Shown here: piece after piece, positions 12,758 to 20,970 of the stretch
Layout of the letters: the number at the start of each line of letters is the position of its first letter
Numbering within the stretch: position 1 is the stretch's first letter
From: a virus
Reading direction: 5' to 3' (one strand)
DNA length: 24,054 bases
Virus record (IMG/VR): IMGVR_UViG_3300031862_000043
Span: 1 to 24,054 of that record
The notes under the pieces: generated by a model
What the model was told of the DNA's origin: nothing
Databases searched by the model: none
Seen by the model: the letters and a program-made list of their open reading frames with translations, nothing else
Position numbers and translations under genes: made by a program

Positions 12758-13446
12758 TGGCTGTAAAGGTAACAAGAAGTTTTACTGCCACACAAAGAGG
12801 CATAGGCAAGCCCGATTACACTAGGGAAGTCTCTTCTGCACAAGAGAGAAGGGGCCTCAAACTAGCCTATAAGCAAACACTGGAAATTTGGGGTATCGTC
12901 TTTTCTGCCATACCATCGCCCTTTGCATGGGTTGCAGCCCCCTTAATTCCGGGAGGCATAGCCCACTATATTGACAATGTAACTGGACTTGTGTTGCCAT
13001 TTACTGTTCCGCAGGGCTACACATTAACACTTATAGCTGCGGGTGGTGGCTTTACCGAAGATGCAATAGCATGGGTGTATTTCGGCACCCCTCCTGCTCC
13101 TGACTTTCTAGTTCTAAGCGGTGGACTTATGGGTGGAGGTCAGTCAGGTTATGAAAACAGACTCGTCGGTATTTCCACTGCAACTATAGACCCTACTGGA
13201 GCCACTGCCCATACAGTAGACATTCAGCTAACCAACTTAGGAACTGGCAATCTTGAGGGAGGAGTAGAGTGGACTGGGATACTCGAGGAGGTAGGTACGC
13301 CAGCACTGCCCACAACAAAGGTAGTGCGGTGTAAATGGTGTGGCTATGAGCAGACTGTCCCAAGAGAAGTAACACGCATAATTTGCCCTAGATGCGGCCA
13401 GCTGACTCTTTACTATGACTTATCTCAGTTCAGGAGAACACCGTAA
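12757..13446 (+). CDS. Structural protein with C-terminal zinc ribbon
   Basis: 229 residues. The N-terminal part is polar (RSFTATQRGIGKPDYTREVS), and the middle is hydrophobic and beta-rich without a clear membrane helix. The C-terminus is a zinc ribbon with CKWC at 192-195 and CPRC at 210-213. A zinc ribbon on a gene inside a virion block is unusual; it may fix a fold or link to another subunit. TAATG overlaps join it to both neighbours. The family is not recognised. Confidence 0.7.
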   Translation: MAVKVTRSFTATQRGIGKPDYTREVSSAQERRGLKLAYKQTLEIWGIVFSAIPSPFAWVAAPLIPGGIAHYIDNVTGLVLPFTVPQGYTLTLIAAGGGFTEDAIAWVYFGTPPAPDFLVLSGGLMGGGQSGYENRLVGISTATIDPTGATAHTVDIQLTNLGTGNLEGGVEWTGILEEVGTPALPTTKVVRCKWCGYEQTVPREVTRIICPRCGQLTLYYDLSQFRRTP

Positions 13447-14348
13447 TGCTAGAAACAGTAGCTAGAAGAATATTGAGGGCCGTCTTTGGGGGCGGTGCTG
13501 ATATCAGTGCCGCCAACCCCTTGCCAGTGGATATCAGTCCGGGAGCCAAGGTCGCCACGACTATACTTAATTTGGCAGCAATCGCTGCTGCCCCGGCGGT
13601 CACAACACTGGCAAACTGCACTGCCAGAGGGACACATACCGGGGCACTACATCTAACGGTGATGACCGATGCCGCCGCCCACTTCATTGCCGATGAGCTC
13701 ATAGGGCTCACAATACAGAACACCGCTGATGGCAGTACGGGGGTCATCACCGCCAACACTCCAACTACAGTGACAGTAGCGGCTCTGGCTGGGGGCGCCA
13801 CTAACCGCTGGAACACTGGGGATGCCTACTCCATTGTTGGCTTCGCCCTCAATATGACGCTGGGTAAGGAAACTCTGGCCCTGACTGTGAAAGCGAGGTA
13901 TGATGGGGCTGCCACTAGGGGTATCCAGATTCACGTGAGAACTTCGCCAACGAATCGAGCCACAGGGACTCATACCGCTGCTAATCACCTCACTATTATG
14001 ACCGATAACGCTGCCCACCTTATCGCCAACGAGCTGATAGGCTTGAGAATACTCAACGCTACTGATGGTAGCTCTGGTATCATCACCGGTAACACAGAGA
14101 CGACGGTGACAGTGGCAGCACTGGCTGGCGGTACGCTTAATCGCTGGACTACTGGTGATGCCTATTCTATTGTTGGGGCGGACTTTGACGTTTATGACTG
14201 GGACGTATGGAATCCTACCTTCGTGGCGGGAGCAGTGCTGAGGCAAACCAAGATTTATGATACCGCCCCAGCCTATATTAAAGTTCTGGTTGAAAACCTA
14301 GACCCGGCACAGACTGTTACTGATGTAAGAATAATTGCAACAGGTTGA
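13446..14348 (+). CDS. Repeat-containing fibre or baseplate-like protein
   Basis: 300 residues with two copies of an approximately 75-residue module, at about 58-132 and 170-244. Each has GTHT, HL-T-MTD, ADELIGL or ANELIGL, NATDGS-G-IT, NT-TTVTVAALAGG and a closing GDAYSIVG. Such modules occur in phage adhesins and fibres. A beta segment (NMTLGKETLALTVKARYDGA) separates the copies. It overlaps the preceding stop (TAATG). There is no membrane segment or enzyme motif. A surface or host-contact role is inferred. Confidence 0.75.
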   Translation: MLETVARRILRAVFGGGADISAANPLPVDISPGAKVATTILNLAAIAAAPAVTTLANCTARGTHTGALHLTVMTDAAAHFIADELIGLTIQNTADGSTGVITANTPTTVTVAALAGGATNRWNTGDAYSIVGFALNMTLGKETLALTVKARYDGAATRGIQIHVRTSPTNRATGTHTAANHLTIMTDNAAHLIANELIGLRILNATDGSSGIITGNTETTVTVAALAGGTLNRWTTGDAYSIVGADFDVYDWDVWNPTFVAGAVLRQTKIYDTAPAYIKVLVENLDPAQTVTDVRIIATG

Positions 14349-14352
14349 TGAA

Positions 14353-15276
14353 ATGGAAAGACCACCGCTAGATGAGCTCCTATCTTTGATGCAGGCCACG
14401 GTTGCCGCAGAGGGCGTCACCACCGCTCCCGGCGCTGCCGCTGGCAATAGCATTGTAGATGCTGGACTAGCTGGTGCTGGGGCAAACAGCTTTTTTAGTA
14501 TGCTTATGGTGGTATACCCAGGTCAACCGCGTCTTGTTGACTCAATGGACATCACCGCCTTCAACAATGCTAACGGCGAAGTTACTCTATCCACTGCATA
14601 TAAAGGTGTTGCCGCTCCAATACCAGCTGGTGTGCCGTATAAGATAATTACCTTCCGGTTTGTCCCCGCCGAGGTGGCAGCAATCGAGGCAAAACTTGAC
14701 CTCCCCGCTGCTGATGCGGTCTTAAACACTAGAATAGCTGAGATTATCGGCAACAAAACAGATACTGCTATTGTTGCTGCTGATAATGTTTCCTCTATTA
14801 TGCGGTATCTCAAGGGCTTAATTGCTCAGACAAGTAAACTTCCCAACTTTCAGCATGAAGTAGAATGGGCAAGCACTCCAGTCTCCCAACAGGTAGCTAG
14901 TGCAGCATTAACCGACCTAACCGCAGGGAGCATAACCCCGACCTTCCCCACTGGGGCTACGAGAGTCAGGGCTATTCTAGTAGCCAGTATTCATGCTGCT
15001 AACCAGGCAGCAAACACCCACCATATTGGCTTCACTGTGCAGGGGCAGAAGGATGCTGGTGGCTATGTAACTCAAGTTGACCTGACAGCCGTAGCACCAC
15101 TTGGTTTAGTTAATCTTGATGGGGCTGGTGATGGCTGGAGTGGCGCGATAGATGTAACTACTCTAGTTGATGCCTCTGGTTCTGTTTATACCTTTCGCTT
15201 CCAAGTCGATAGCGATAATGCTGGAGCAGTGAACTATACCACCAACTTTGTTTTGGTTCTAGTTTATAGGATATGA
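14353..15276 (+). CDS. Structural protein with helical neck and beta C-domain
   Basis: 307 residues from ATG 14353; a TTG 18 bases earlier would overlap the upstream gene and has no ribosome site. The first 100 residues are beta-rich (NANGEVTLSTAYKGVAAPI). A helical neck at about 105-160 (PAEVAAIEAKLDLPAADAVL) could trimerise, and a beta C-domain follows (VRAILVASIHAANQAANTHH ... FRFQVDSDNAGAVNYTTN). The order neck-then-head suits a fibre adaptor. The product is not assigned to a named family. Confidence 0.7.
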   Translation: MERPPLDELLSLMQATVAAEGVTTAPGAAAGNSIVDAGLAGAGANSFFSMLMVVYPGQPRLVDSMDITAFNNANGEVTLSTAYKGVAAPIPAGVPYKIITFRFVPAEVAAIEAKLDLPAADAVLNTRIAEIIGNKTDTAIVAADNVSSIMRYLKGLIAQTSKLPNFQHEVEWASTPVSQQVASAALTDLTAGSITPTFPTGATRVRAILVASIHAANQAANTHHIGFTVQGQKDAGGYVTQVDLTAVAPLGLVNLDGAGDGWSGAIDVTTLVDASGSVYTFRFQVDSDNAGAVNYTTNFVLVLVYRI

Positions 15277-15285
15277 GGATAAGAA

Positions 15286-16776
15286 ATGGCAGTAGCCCGT
15301 CATATATTGATTCAGTCAAGAAAGATTGGCGGTGGTGGTGCTCTCGTAGTGCCCATAGGAGCAATCGCCCTCTGGACTGGAACGTTAGCGACCATCCCCG
15401 CTAATTGGAGTCTATGTGATGGGACAGGAGGCACTCCTAATTTAGTAGCCAGATTTGTTAGAGGTGCACCTGCCGCTACTAATCCAGGCACAACTGGTGG
15501 TGTAGACTCTCACAGTCATGCCTCAATGACTGCCGCTGGCGGACATACCCATACAGCGCAGAACCTTAGCCACCAGCATACAGTGAATAGCGCTGGAGAC
15601 CATGGGCACATCGCCACGACAACTCTTGACCCAATAGGAGTGGCTAATCAGGCGATGGACTTAAATGCTGGTGCCCATCAGCATACAAACAACGCAGCGA
15701 CACACTCTCACACGATGGACAGCACAGCAAACCATACTCACCCTATCAGCACCGGTGATGGACGCCCACCCTACTACGAGGTAGCCTTTATTCAGGCTGG
15801 GGTGGGTGCTTCAGTAGCACTAAACCTAATTATCATTTGGACAGGGCTACTGGCTAACATCCCCGCAGGCTGGACGCTATGCGATGGTGGTGGGGGACGA
15901 CCAGATTTACGCTCAAGGTTTGTGAGAGGTGTAAATACCAATGTCACCAACCCAGGGACAACTGGTGGTGCAGCTACCCATCTCCATACTGAGACAGCGC
16001 AAGCCGCCCATACCCATATTATGAATAATACTGTTGCTCATCAGCACACTTTCAATGCCTACACATGGACTCATAGCCATAATACCGCCAACAAATACTC
16101 TACAGGAGCTACTACCGACATGATACGCCAGTCAGATACTGGTGGGGGAGATCATACCCATGCTGCTAGCAACTCTATTGATACCCATAACCACAACCCT
16201 ATGGGTAATGATGGCGGTCATACCCATATAGTCAATGCTGCCTCCTCTCTGCCGGCTTATTATGATGTAGCCTATATCATCAACACTGGTGCAGCCATCA
16301 TTCCACAAAATGGTATTCTTATCTGGACTGGACTGCTGGCTAATATCCCTTTAGGCTATAATCTGTGTGATGGTGGGGGAGGTCGCCCTGACCTGCGTTC
16401 TAAGTTTGCCAGGGGTTCTAATGCAGGTGTTGACCCTGGTGGCACAGGTGGCTCAGATACCCATACTCACACTGATCAGGATGCAGGTGCTCACAACCAA
16501 CACACACAGACAGCTGCTGGGAGCCACCAACATGCGGCAACAGATAGCATTGGAAGCCATACACATGCAACTACTACCCCTGCCCATTATAGCGATTATA
16601 GCGGGACGCCTATACTCACTCAAAACGCTGCTGGTGCTCACTCTCATACCTACAACAACGAGGGCAGCCACAACAACCATGTCCTGACTGACCCCGGTAA
16701 TCATACCCATAATAACTGGAGTACAGATGATGGCAGACCAGCTTATTATGAGGTGGCGTTTATTCAAAAGGCTTAG
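15286..16776 (+). CDS. Triple tail-collar protein with dense His-x-His motifs
   Basis: 496 residues in three modules (about 20-170, 178-333 and 342-496). Each opens with a tail-collar motif: (I/L)WTG-L--IP--W-LCDG-GG-P(D/N)L--(R/K)F-RG. Each runs through about seven HxH pairs (HSH, HTH, HQH, HGH, HNH) and closes with PAYYEVAFIQ-like residues. The collar domain is known from short tail fibres, and HxH rows in T4 gp37 hold iron ions in a trimeric needle, so a metal-stabilised receptor-binding fibre or spike is likely. GGATAAG precedes the ATG. It is the best-supported virion protein in the window. Confidence 0.85.
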   Translation: MAVARHILIQSRKIGGGGALVVPIGAIALWTGTLATIPANWSLCDGTGGTPNLVARFVRGAPAATNPGTTGGVDSHSHASMTAAGGHTHTAQNLSHQHTVNSAGDHGHIATTTLDPIGVANQAMDLNAGAHQHTNNAATHSHTMDSTANHTHPISTGDGRPPYYEVAFIQAGVGASVALNLIIIWTGLLANIPAGWTLCDGGGGRPDLRSRFVRGVNTNVTNPGTTGGAATHLHTETAQAAHTHIMNNTVAHQHTFNAYTWTHSHNTANKYSTGATTDMIRQSDTGGGDHTHAASNSIDTHNHNPMGNDGGHTHIVNAASSLPAYYDVAYIINTGAAIIPQNGILIWTGLLANIPLGYNLCDGGGGRPDLRSKFARGSNAGVDPGGTGGSDTHTHTDQDAGAHNQHTQTAAGSHQHAATDSIGSHTHATTTPAHYSDYSGTPILTQNAAGAHSHTYNNEGSHNNHVLTDPGNHTHNNWSTDDGRPAYYEVAFIQKA

Positions 16777-16785
16777 GAGGTCTAC

Positions 16786-17001
16786 ATGAATAACGGGGAA
16801 AAAGAAAAGGAGCATCCCAAGACCATGATTGAAGTTATAGAGGGGACACGGGGTGCAGTAGAAGCGTATTCCCAGGCTCAAAAAATACCCGAGACACAGG
16901 CAGCCCTCATACTGATACTTAATGAACTGCGTTGTATCCACTGGCACCTTGATGTTATGATGGCTAAGGAGGCAGAAAATGCAGGTAAAAGTCAAAGTTA
17001 A
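16786..17001 (+). CDS. Small hypothetical protein
   Basis: 71 residues, charged and helical (KTMIEVIEGTRGAVEAYSQA), with a short Cys/His patch (LRCIHWHLD). No family is recognised. TAGGAGG lies five bases before the ATG. It overlaps the next gene by 23 bases, so the two are coupled. It follows the collar protein gene directly, and its size would suit a fibre chaperone, but that is only a guess. Confidence 0.65.
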   Translation: MNNGEKEKEHPKTMIEVIEGTRGAVEAYSQAQKIPETQAALILILNELRCIHWHLDVMMAKEAENAGKSQS

Positions 17002-17293
17002 GGATATCCAGACTATCCACACTGATGGCGGAGGTAGGCTTGACCAGCCGATGATAGAGGTGACCTTAGAGTGCAACAAGGTTGGTGAGGCTACGAAATA
17101 TGAGGTAAAGTTCTCAGAGCAATTAGCCAACCTGGCTGGGATGTCTGATGCCCAACTTCTGGGATATTGTCAGATGCTGGCTGAGTCTTATGCCAAGACT
17201 GCCTATAAAGGACAGCAGCAGCTTGACCCAGTTACCAAAAACTGGAAGAAACAGAATGATTATATCGGTCAGGAGTTCACTGTAGATATTTAA
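16979..17293 (+). CDS. Small hypothetical protein
   Basis: 104 residues; the N-terminal half is beta-rich (QVKVKVKDIQTIHTD ... MIEVTLECNKV), the C-terminal half helical and Gln/Lys-rich. AAGGAGG lies before the ATG at 16979, within the preceding gene. No family is recognised. It ends 10 bases before the CARDB-type gene and so belongs to the same operon. Confidence 0.65.
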   Translation: MQVKVKVKDIQTIHTDGGGRLDQPMIEVTLECNKVGEATKYEVKFSEQLANLAGMSDAQLLGYCQMLAESYAKTAYKGQQQLDPVTKNWKKQNDYIGQEFTVDI

Positions 17294-17303
17294 GAAGGTG
17301 CTA

Positions 17304-17819
17304 ATGAAAGATGGAAAGAAAGCAGCAGTAGTAATAGGGGTTGAGGCAGCTATAACCACTGTGATTATTCTTGCCACTAAAAAAGCTGAGGCAGCACCAC
17401 CAATACCGCCTGCCGAAATTGACCTTGGTGAGTTAGCTATCAACCCGCCAGAAGTTAATCCAGGGCAGAAGGTGACAATATCGGTTAGAGTAACTAACCT
17501 CGGTGGCCAGAGAGGCTCCTACGAAGTAACGCTAGGAGGTGATTTCATGGCAACCAAAACAGTAACCCTAGAACCAGGAGAAAGCAAGGCAGTAAGTTTT
17601 CAAGTGACGCCAACCGAACTGGGAGCTTACTCGGTCAGTGTTGATGGTCTAACTGGCAGCTTCTCGGTGGTTGCGGTGCCGGTGGCTGACATTAGACTAT
17701 CAGACCTGGTTATTGAGCCAAGCGAAGTTAATGTTGGTGAACCAGTTAGTATTAGCGTGGTTGTTACTAACTACGGCACAGCTTCTGGGTCAAGGACAAT
17801 AACCTGCATAGTTAGTTAG
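17304..17819 (+). CDS. CARDB-repeat surface protein, first part (interrupted)
   Basis: 171 residues from ATG 17304 (AAGGTG upstream; GTG 17298 is an alternative). Residues 5-24 are a hydrophobic signal or anchor (KKAAVVIGVEAAITTVIILA). One full CARDB domain follows (about 35-120: ELAINPPEVNPGQKVTISV ... LEPGESKAVSF). A second domain then starts (LVIEPSEVNVGEPVSISVVV) and stops mid-sandwich at TAG 17817. The missing half is encoded in the +1 frame from 17827. So this is a broken, frameshifted or reinitiated gene. The product is probably membrane-anchored and surface-exposed. Confidence 0.7.
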   Translation: MKDGKKAAVVIGVEAAITTVIILATKKAEAAPPIPPAEIDLGELAINPPEVNPGQKVTISVRVTNLGGQRGSYEVTLGGDFMATKTVTLEPGESKAVSFQVTPTELGAYSVSVDGLTGSFSVVAVPVADIRLSDLVIEPSEVNVGEPVSISVVVTNYGTASGSRTITCIVS

Positions 17820-17826
17820 GAGAGGA

Positions 17827-18744
17827 ATGGCACAGAAAACAATAACCCTTAATCCGGGGGAGAGCAAAATTGTGGAGTTTCCTTTTACTCCCAAAGAAGC
17901 TAAAACCTATCAGGTGTCGGTTAATGGGCTGACGGGGAGTTTCAGGGCTATCTCAGCGGTGCCAGTTAATAAAATTGTGGATTTCCCTGACCTACAGGTA
18001 TTGAATGTGGAGGGAATAACTTTTAACAAGGTTGCTATAGAGACAGCCTCAAATATAGATGCTCTTGTTGTAGTTCTAAAAGCCTATTCAGTTCCTCCTG
18101 AGACGCCTTGGGTTGAGCAGCCAGAGGGTATTATGACTGAGCATCTACGTGATGCAGCTCAGTTTATTCTTTCCACCGTGCTAAGCACTCCTTTAGATGC
18201 GACCTACAGCGCCCAGATAGCTCATATAATGCCAGCGGTAGTTGCTATTCCTAGTGATTGGCTTTACCCATTTAGCTGCACTATAAATCCATACACGGGG
18301 CAGACATGGTGGGTTAGCCAGTCGTATGCTGTGGCAAGCTACATAGCTCAAAACTTAACATCTATTATCGGGGAACCGATACTCACCGCCTATCTATCCA
18401 CACCAATAGTAATGTCCGAGTTAAGGGGCATTACCTTAACTATAATGGGTAAGGATTCCCTAGCTCCATATGTCAGCCGTAATCCCGTTGCTCAAGTTAA
18501 TATGTGGTATGAGCCTGCCTTTAGTGCCCCAATGCCACCACCTTCATATAGGGGCGGCGGACCTCTTCAAATAGGAAAAGCGACGGAAATTCATGCCAAA
18601 GGAACTATTGCTCCAGGGTACTACTATCCGGGGATCTACAATGCCAGAATCGGAATATGGTGGGAGGCATACCCCTATAGTGGGGGAGTCAATTACTTCA
18701 GGATTAAGAACCTAGCCAAAGTGACTGGGGAGGGGACAGTCTGA
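17827..18744 (+). CDS. CARDB-repeat surface protein, second part
   Basis: 305 residues. It opens MAQKTITLNPGESKIVEFPF, which aligns with the second half of the CARDB domain upstream (KTVTLEPGESKAVSFQV), so it completes the domain cut by TAG 17817. A large unassigned region follows, rich in aromatic and Pro residues (PSDWLYPFSCTINPYTGQTW; YYYPGIYNARIGIWWEAYPY). TAGGAG lies just before the ATG and could allow reinitiation. The stop overlaps the next gene as TGATG. The role is unknown; adhesion or surface interaction is plausible. Confidence 0.65.
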   Translation: MAQKTITLNPGESKIVEFPFTPKEAKTYQVSVNGLTGSFRAISAVPVNKIVDFPDLQVLNVEGITFNKVAIETASNIDALVVVLKAYSVPPETPWVEQPEGIMTEHLRDAAQFILSTVLSTPLDATYSAQIAHIMPAVVAIPSDWLYPFSCTINPYTGQTWWVSQSYAVASYIAQNLTSIIGEPILTAYLSTPIVMSELRGITLTIMGKDSLAPYVSRNPVAQVNMWYEPAFSAPMPPPSYRGGGPLQIGKATEIHAKGTIAPGYYYPGIYNARIGIWWEAYPYSGGVNYFRIKNLAKVTGEGTV

Positions 18745-18974
18745 TGGATGCTAAAATTCTCGGGGAGTTGCTAGCTAAAAAGAACGTCGTGTCTGTGGGG
18801 CGCGGGCACAAAAAGGTTGGCGGAGTTGACACCGGCAGACCGTGTATTGTGATAGGTGTTAGAAAGAAGCTGCCGCTCGCCGACCTCGCTTTTGAGGATA
18901 TTGTCCCTAAGATTATTGGGAACCCCGGCGAAGAGACAGATGTCGTTGTCGTTGGGGAAATAAAGTTACTTTAG
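18744..18974 (+). CDS. N-terminal domain of trypsin-like protease, separate frame
   Basis: 76 residues (NVVSVGRGHKKVGGVDTGRP then CIVIGVRKKLPLADLAFEDIVP). It matches the N-terminal domain that precedes many bacterial S1-type proteases with a RPAPGGVSIG boundary. Here it ends at TAG 18972 and the protease resumes in the +1 frame at 18985. The stop context is CTT TAG A, like the prfB slip site. The start overlaps the previous stop (TGATG), with GGGAGGGG upstream. Confidence 0.7.
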   Translation: MDAKILGELLAKKNVVSVGRGHKKVGGVDTGRPCIVIGVRKKLPLADLAFEDIVPKIIGNPGEETDVVVVGEIKLL

Positions 18975-18984
18975 AAGCAGAAAA

Positions 18985-19746
18985 ATGGATAGAACGAAGC
19001 GATTTAGGCCGGCACCGGGTGGTGTCTCTATTGGAAATGTCTTGGTTACCGCTGGCACCTTGGGGTGCCTAGTCTACAAAAAAGGACAACCATTCATTTT
19101 ATCAAATAACCATGTATTGGCTGCGGTCAACAAAGCAGAAATAGGGTCGCCTATCGTCCAGCCTGGGGTAGCAGACGGCGGAACGGTAGAGAATGATGAG
19201 CTGGGCAAGCTCTATGAGTTTATCCCTATTTCTCTATCAGAGGTCAGCGGCTGCTCTTTTGCCAATGCCATCACCTCAATAATGAATTGCTTCGCTCGGC
19301 TTTTTGGGCGGAAAACTAGATTAAAGGCTTATATCCCAGGGAAACCTAATACCGTAGACTGTGCAATAGCCTCGCCTAACCAGGAAGAGGATGTGCTGGA
19401 CCGCATTCTTGAGGACGAAAGCACTCTTATCAAAATAGAGGGCGAGGCGGAACCTGAAGTCGGTCTTGCGGTAAAGAAGAATGGACGGACAACAGGCACA
19501 ACCCGTGCCGTGATTGCCCAGGTTGATGCCGCTGTCAATGTCGGCATGGGAGAAGGTAGGATGGCACTCTTCGCCGATCAGTTTATTGTTGAGAAAGAAG
19601 GAATGTGTGCCGGAGGTGATAGTGGCTCTCTAGTTTTGACAGAAAATAATAAAGCGGTGGGGTTGTTGTTCGCCGGCAGTGATCAGACTATGGTAGCAAA
19701 CCGCTTCTCAAACATCAAAAAGGAGCTTGGGATTGAGCTTGGATAG
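18985..19746 (+). CDS. Trypsin-like serine protease (S1-type)
   Basis: 253 residues. The catalytic triad is visible: His43 in LSNNHVLA, Asp125 in NTVDCAIA and Ser213 in AGGDSGSLVL. The start region RFRPAPGGVSIGN is the usual join to an N-terminal domain, which here is encoded separately at 18744-18974. It lacks a good ribosome site before its ATG, which suggests production by a +1 frameshift or coupling. There is no signal peptide. In virus-like context it may process virion proteins or act in entry or lysis. The last bases overlap a small membrane-protein gene. Confidence 0.85.
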   Translation: MDRTKRFRPAPGGVSIGNVLVTAGTLGCLVYKKGQPFILSNNHVLAAVNKAEIGSPIVQPGVADGGTVENDELGKLYEFIPISLSEVSGCSFANAITSIMNCFARLFGRKTRLKAYIPGKPNTVDCAIASPNQEEDVLDRILEDESTLIKIEGEAEPEVGLAVKKNGRTTGTTRAVIAQVDAAVNVGMGEGRMALFADQFIVEKEGMCAGGDSGSLVLTENNKAVGLLFAGSDQTMVANRFSNIKKELGIELG

Positions 19747-19918
19747 AACTGAAATTATCAAAAACTTCCGAGATTTACTAGCGTTGTTAGCCCTTGTTAT
19801 TATTATCCCTGGTCTCTGGGTCATACACGGGCTTGGGATTGTCCAGTTTCCTGGTGAGGTGATTGGTGCAACGGTAATGGGCTGGGGTCTTATTCTTGAA
19901 TACTATCTTACGAAGTGA
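19733..19918 (+). CDS. Small membrane protein, holin-sized
   Basis: 61 residues from TTG 19733, chosen because AGGAG lies seven bases ahead; TTG 19727 and 19739 are alternatives. One long hydrophobic span (LLALLALVIIIPGLWVIHGL) is followed by a second, shorter one (IGATVMGWGLILEYY) and a Lys end, so two membrane passes are likely. It overlaps the protease gene by 14 bases. Size, two spans and position at the operon end recall holins, but no sequence family is certain. Confidence 0.6.
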   Translation: MSLDRTEIIKNFRDLLALLALVIIIPGLWVIHGLGIVQFPGEVIGATVMGWGLILEYYLTK

Positions 19919-20040
19919 AATCATTGAGTATCTGGTCGCCCTACCCAAACCTACATAAAAGAAAACTTAGTAGCCCAAAGACCAAAAGAGTTAAAATACC
20001 ATAGGCTACAGACTCTAAATTCCAACCCCACATTCCCCCT
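19919..20040. other. Convergent intergenic region
   Basis: This 122-base gap lies between the end of the rightward operon and the end of the leftward one. GTAGCC (19970-19975) and GGCTAC (20004-20009) form a loose dyad with a 28-base loop. No strong terminator or gene is seen. Confidence 0.4.
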
Positions 20041-20970
20041 CTAAATATTGTTTTTCTCGCAGCGACTGCCGCTTCTCCCCAGTAGCTCCCCATCACAATA
20101 GAGACTTAAAAGCTCGCAGTGATTTTCGCAGTCCTGGCAATAGCTTACCTTTGTGGTGTAGTCAGCATCTACACTTTCACCTATCCCTTTGAAGCTGGAC
20201 CCTCTGCCATTCATCTGTTCCTCAGTTAACAGGGCAATGCCCACTGCCCCGGCGAACTCGGGATACTCTGGGATAATCACCGGGCATCCCAGGGCTTCCT
20301 CAAAGGCTCTGGCAACGCCCTGATTTTTGGCTACTGCACCCTGAAAGACCACCGGCGCAAGCAGTTTCCTGCCTTTAGCCAGCATTAAGTAATTGTTTAC
20401 CATTGCACGGCACACGCCCATCAGAATGTCAGACATCGCTCTCCCTTTATTGAGTTGGGAGACGACTTCACTCTGCATAAAAATCCCACACTTTGACGGA
20501 AGATATAGCCTTTCCTTACTCTCCAAGGCAATCCTGCCAACATCCTCCACACGAAAGCCGAGCCTGCTGGCAATGGTTTCAATCATAGCTCCACTCCCAG
20601 CACCACAGACCTTATTCATCTGGAAATCCTGGAGAACTCCATCTTTGACCAGCAGTAATTTACTATCCTCACCGCCGACATCTATTATGGTTCTGGCGTC
20701 ATGATAACTTTTTAACGCGGCAACCATATGGCTGATGACCTCGGAGTCTATATAGTCTGCGCCTACCAAGGTCTTAATAAAGGCTGCCCCACTGCCGGTA
20801 ACGCCCACACCCTTAACCTGAACGTCAGGCATCCGCCTGAGACCCTGTTGAGTGGTTGGGATAAGCCCCTGGTTTTTGAGATAGGCTTTAGCAGCAAGCT
20901 CATCCCCTTCAAGAAGGGCAAACTTAATGCTCACACTTCCGACATCTATTCCTAGGTAACAGTCAAACAC
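20041..20970 (-). CDS. Acyl-CoA dehydratase activase (BadF/HgdC-type ATPase)
   Basis: 309 residues. ASKHA-fold ATP motifs are GIDVGSVSIK (7-16) and IDVGGEDSK (96-104). Cys122 (KVCGAGSG) and Cys161 (PSKCGIF) match the two Cys that bridge one [4Fe-4S] cluster across the homodimer. Family members use ATP to send one electron to 2-hydroxyacyl-CoA dehydratases or benzoyl-CoA reductases. The extra C-terminal Cys cluster (CQDCENHC and two more) is seen in variants linked to a CoA-activase partner. The start is GTG 20970, overlapping the partner's stop by 8 bases, with GGAGG upstream. No dehydratase subunits are in view, so the client is unknown. Confidence 0.85.
   Translation of the reverse strand: MFDCYLGIDVGSVSIKFALLEGDELAAKAYLKNQGLIPTTQQGLRRMPDVQVKGVGVTGSGAAFIKTLVGADYIDSEVISHMVAALKSYHDARTIIDVGGEDSKLLLVKDGVLQDFQMNKVCGAGSGAMIETIASRLGFRVEDVGRIALESKERLYLPSKCGIFMQSEVVSQLNKGRAMSDILMGVCRAMVNNYLMLAKGRKLLAPVVFQGAVAKNQGVARAFEEALGCPVIIPEYPEFAGAVGIALLTEEQMNGRGSSFKGIGESVDADYTTKVSYCQDCENHCELLSLYCDGELLGRSGSRCEKNNI

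Noticed and set aside
13653-14246. 197-codon minus-strand frame
   Set aside because: It is the mirror of the repeated 300-residue gene; its apparent internal repeat is only the reverse of the real modules.
16453-17130. 225-codon minus-strand frame
   Set aside because: It lies opposite the collar protein and two coupled small genes. Its Cys/His/Val-rich translation comes from the reversed His-rich repeats.
20393-20704. 103-codon plus-strand frame
   Set aside because: It is antisense to the BadF-type ATPase gene, whose motifs leave no doubt about the true frame.
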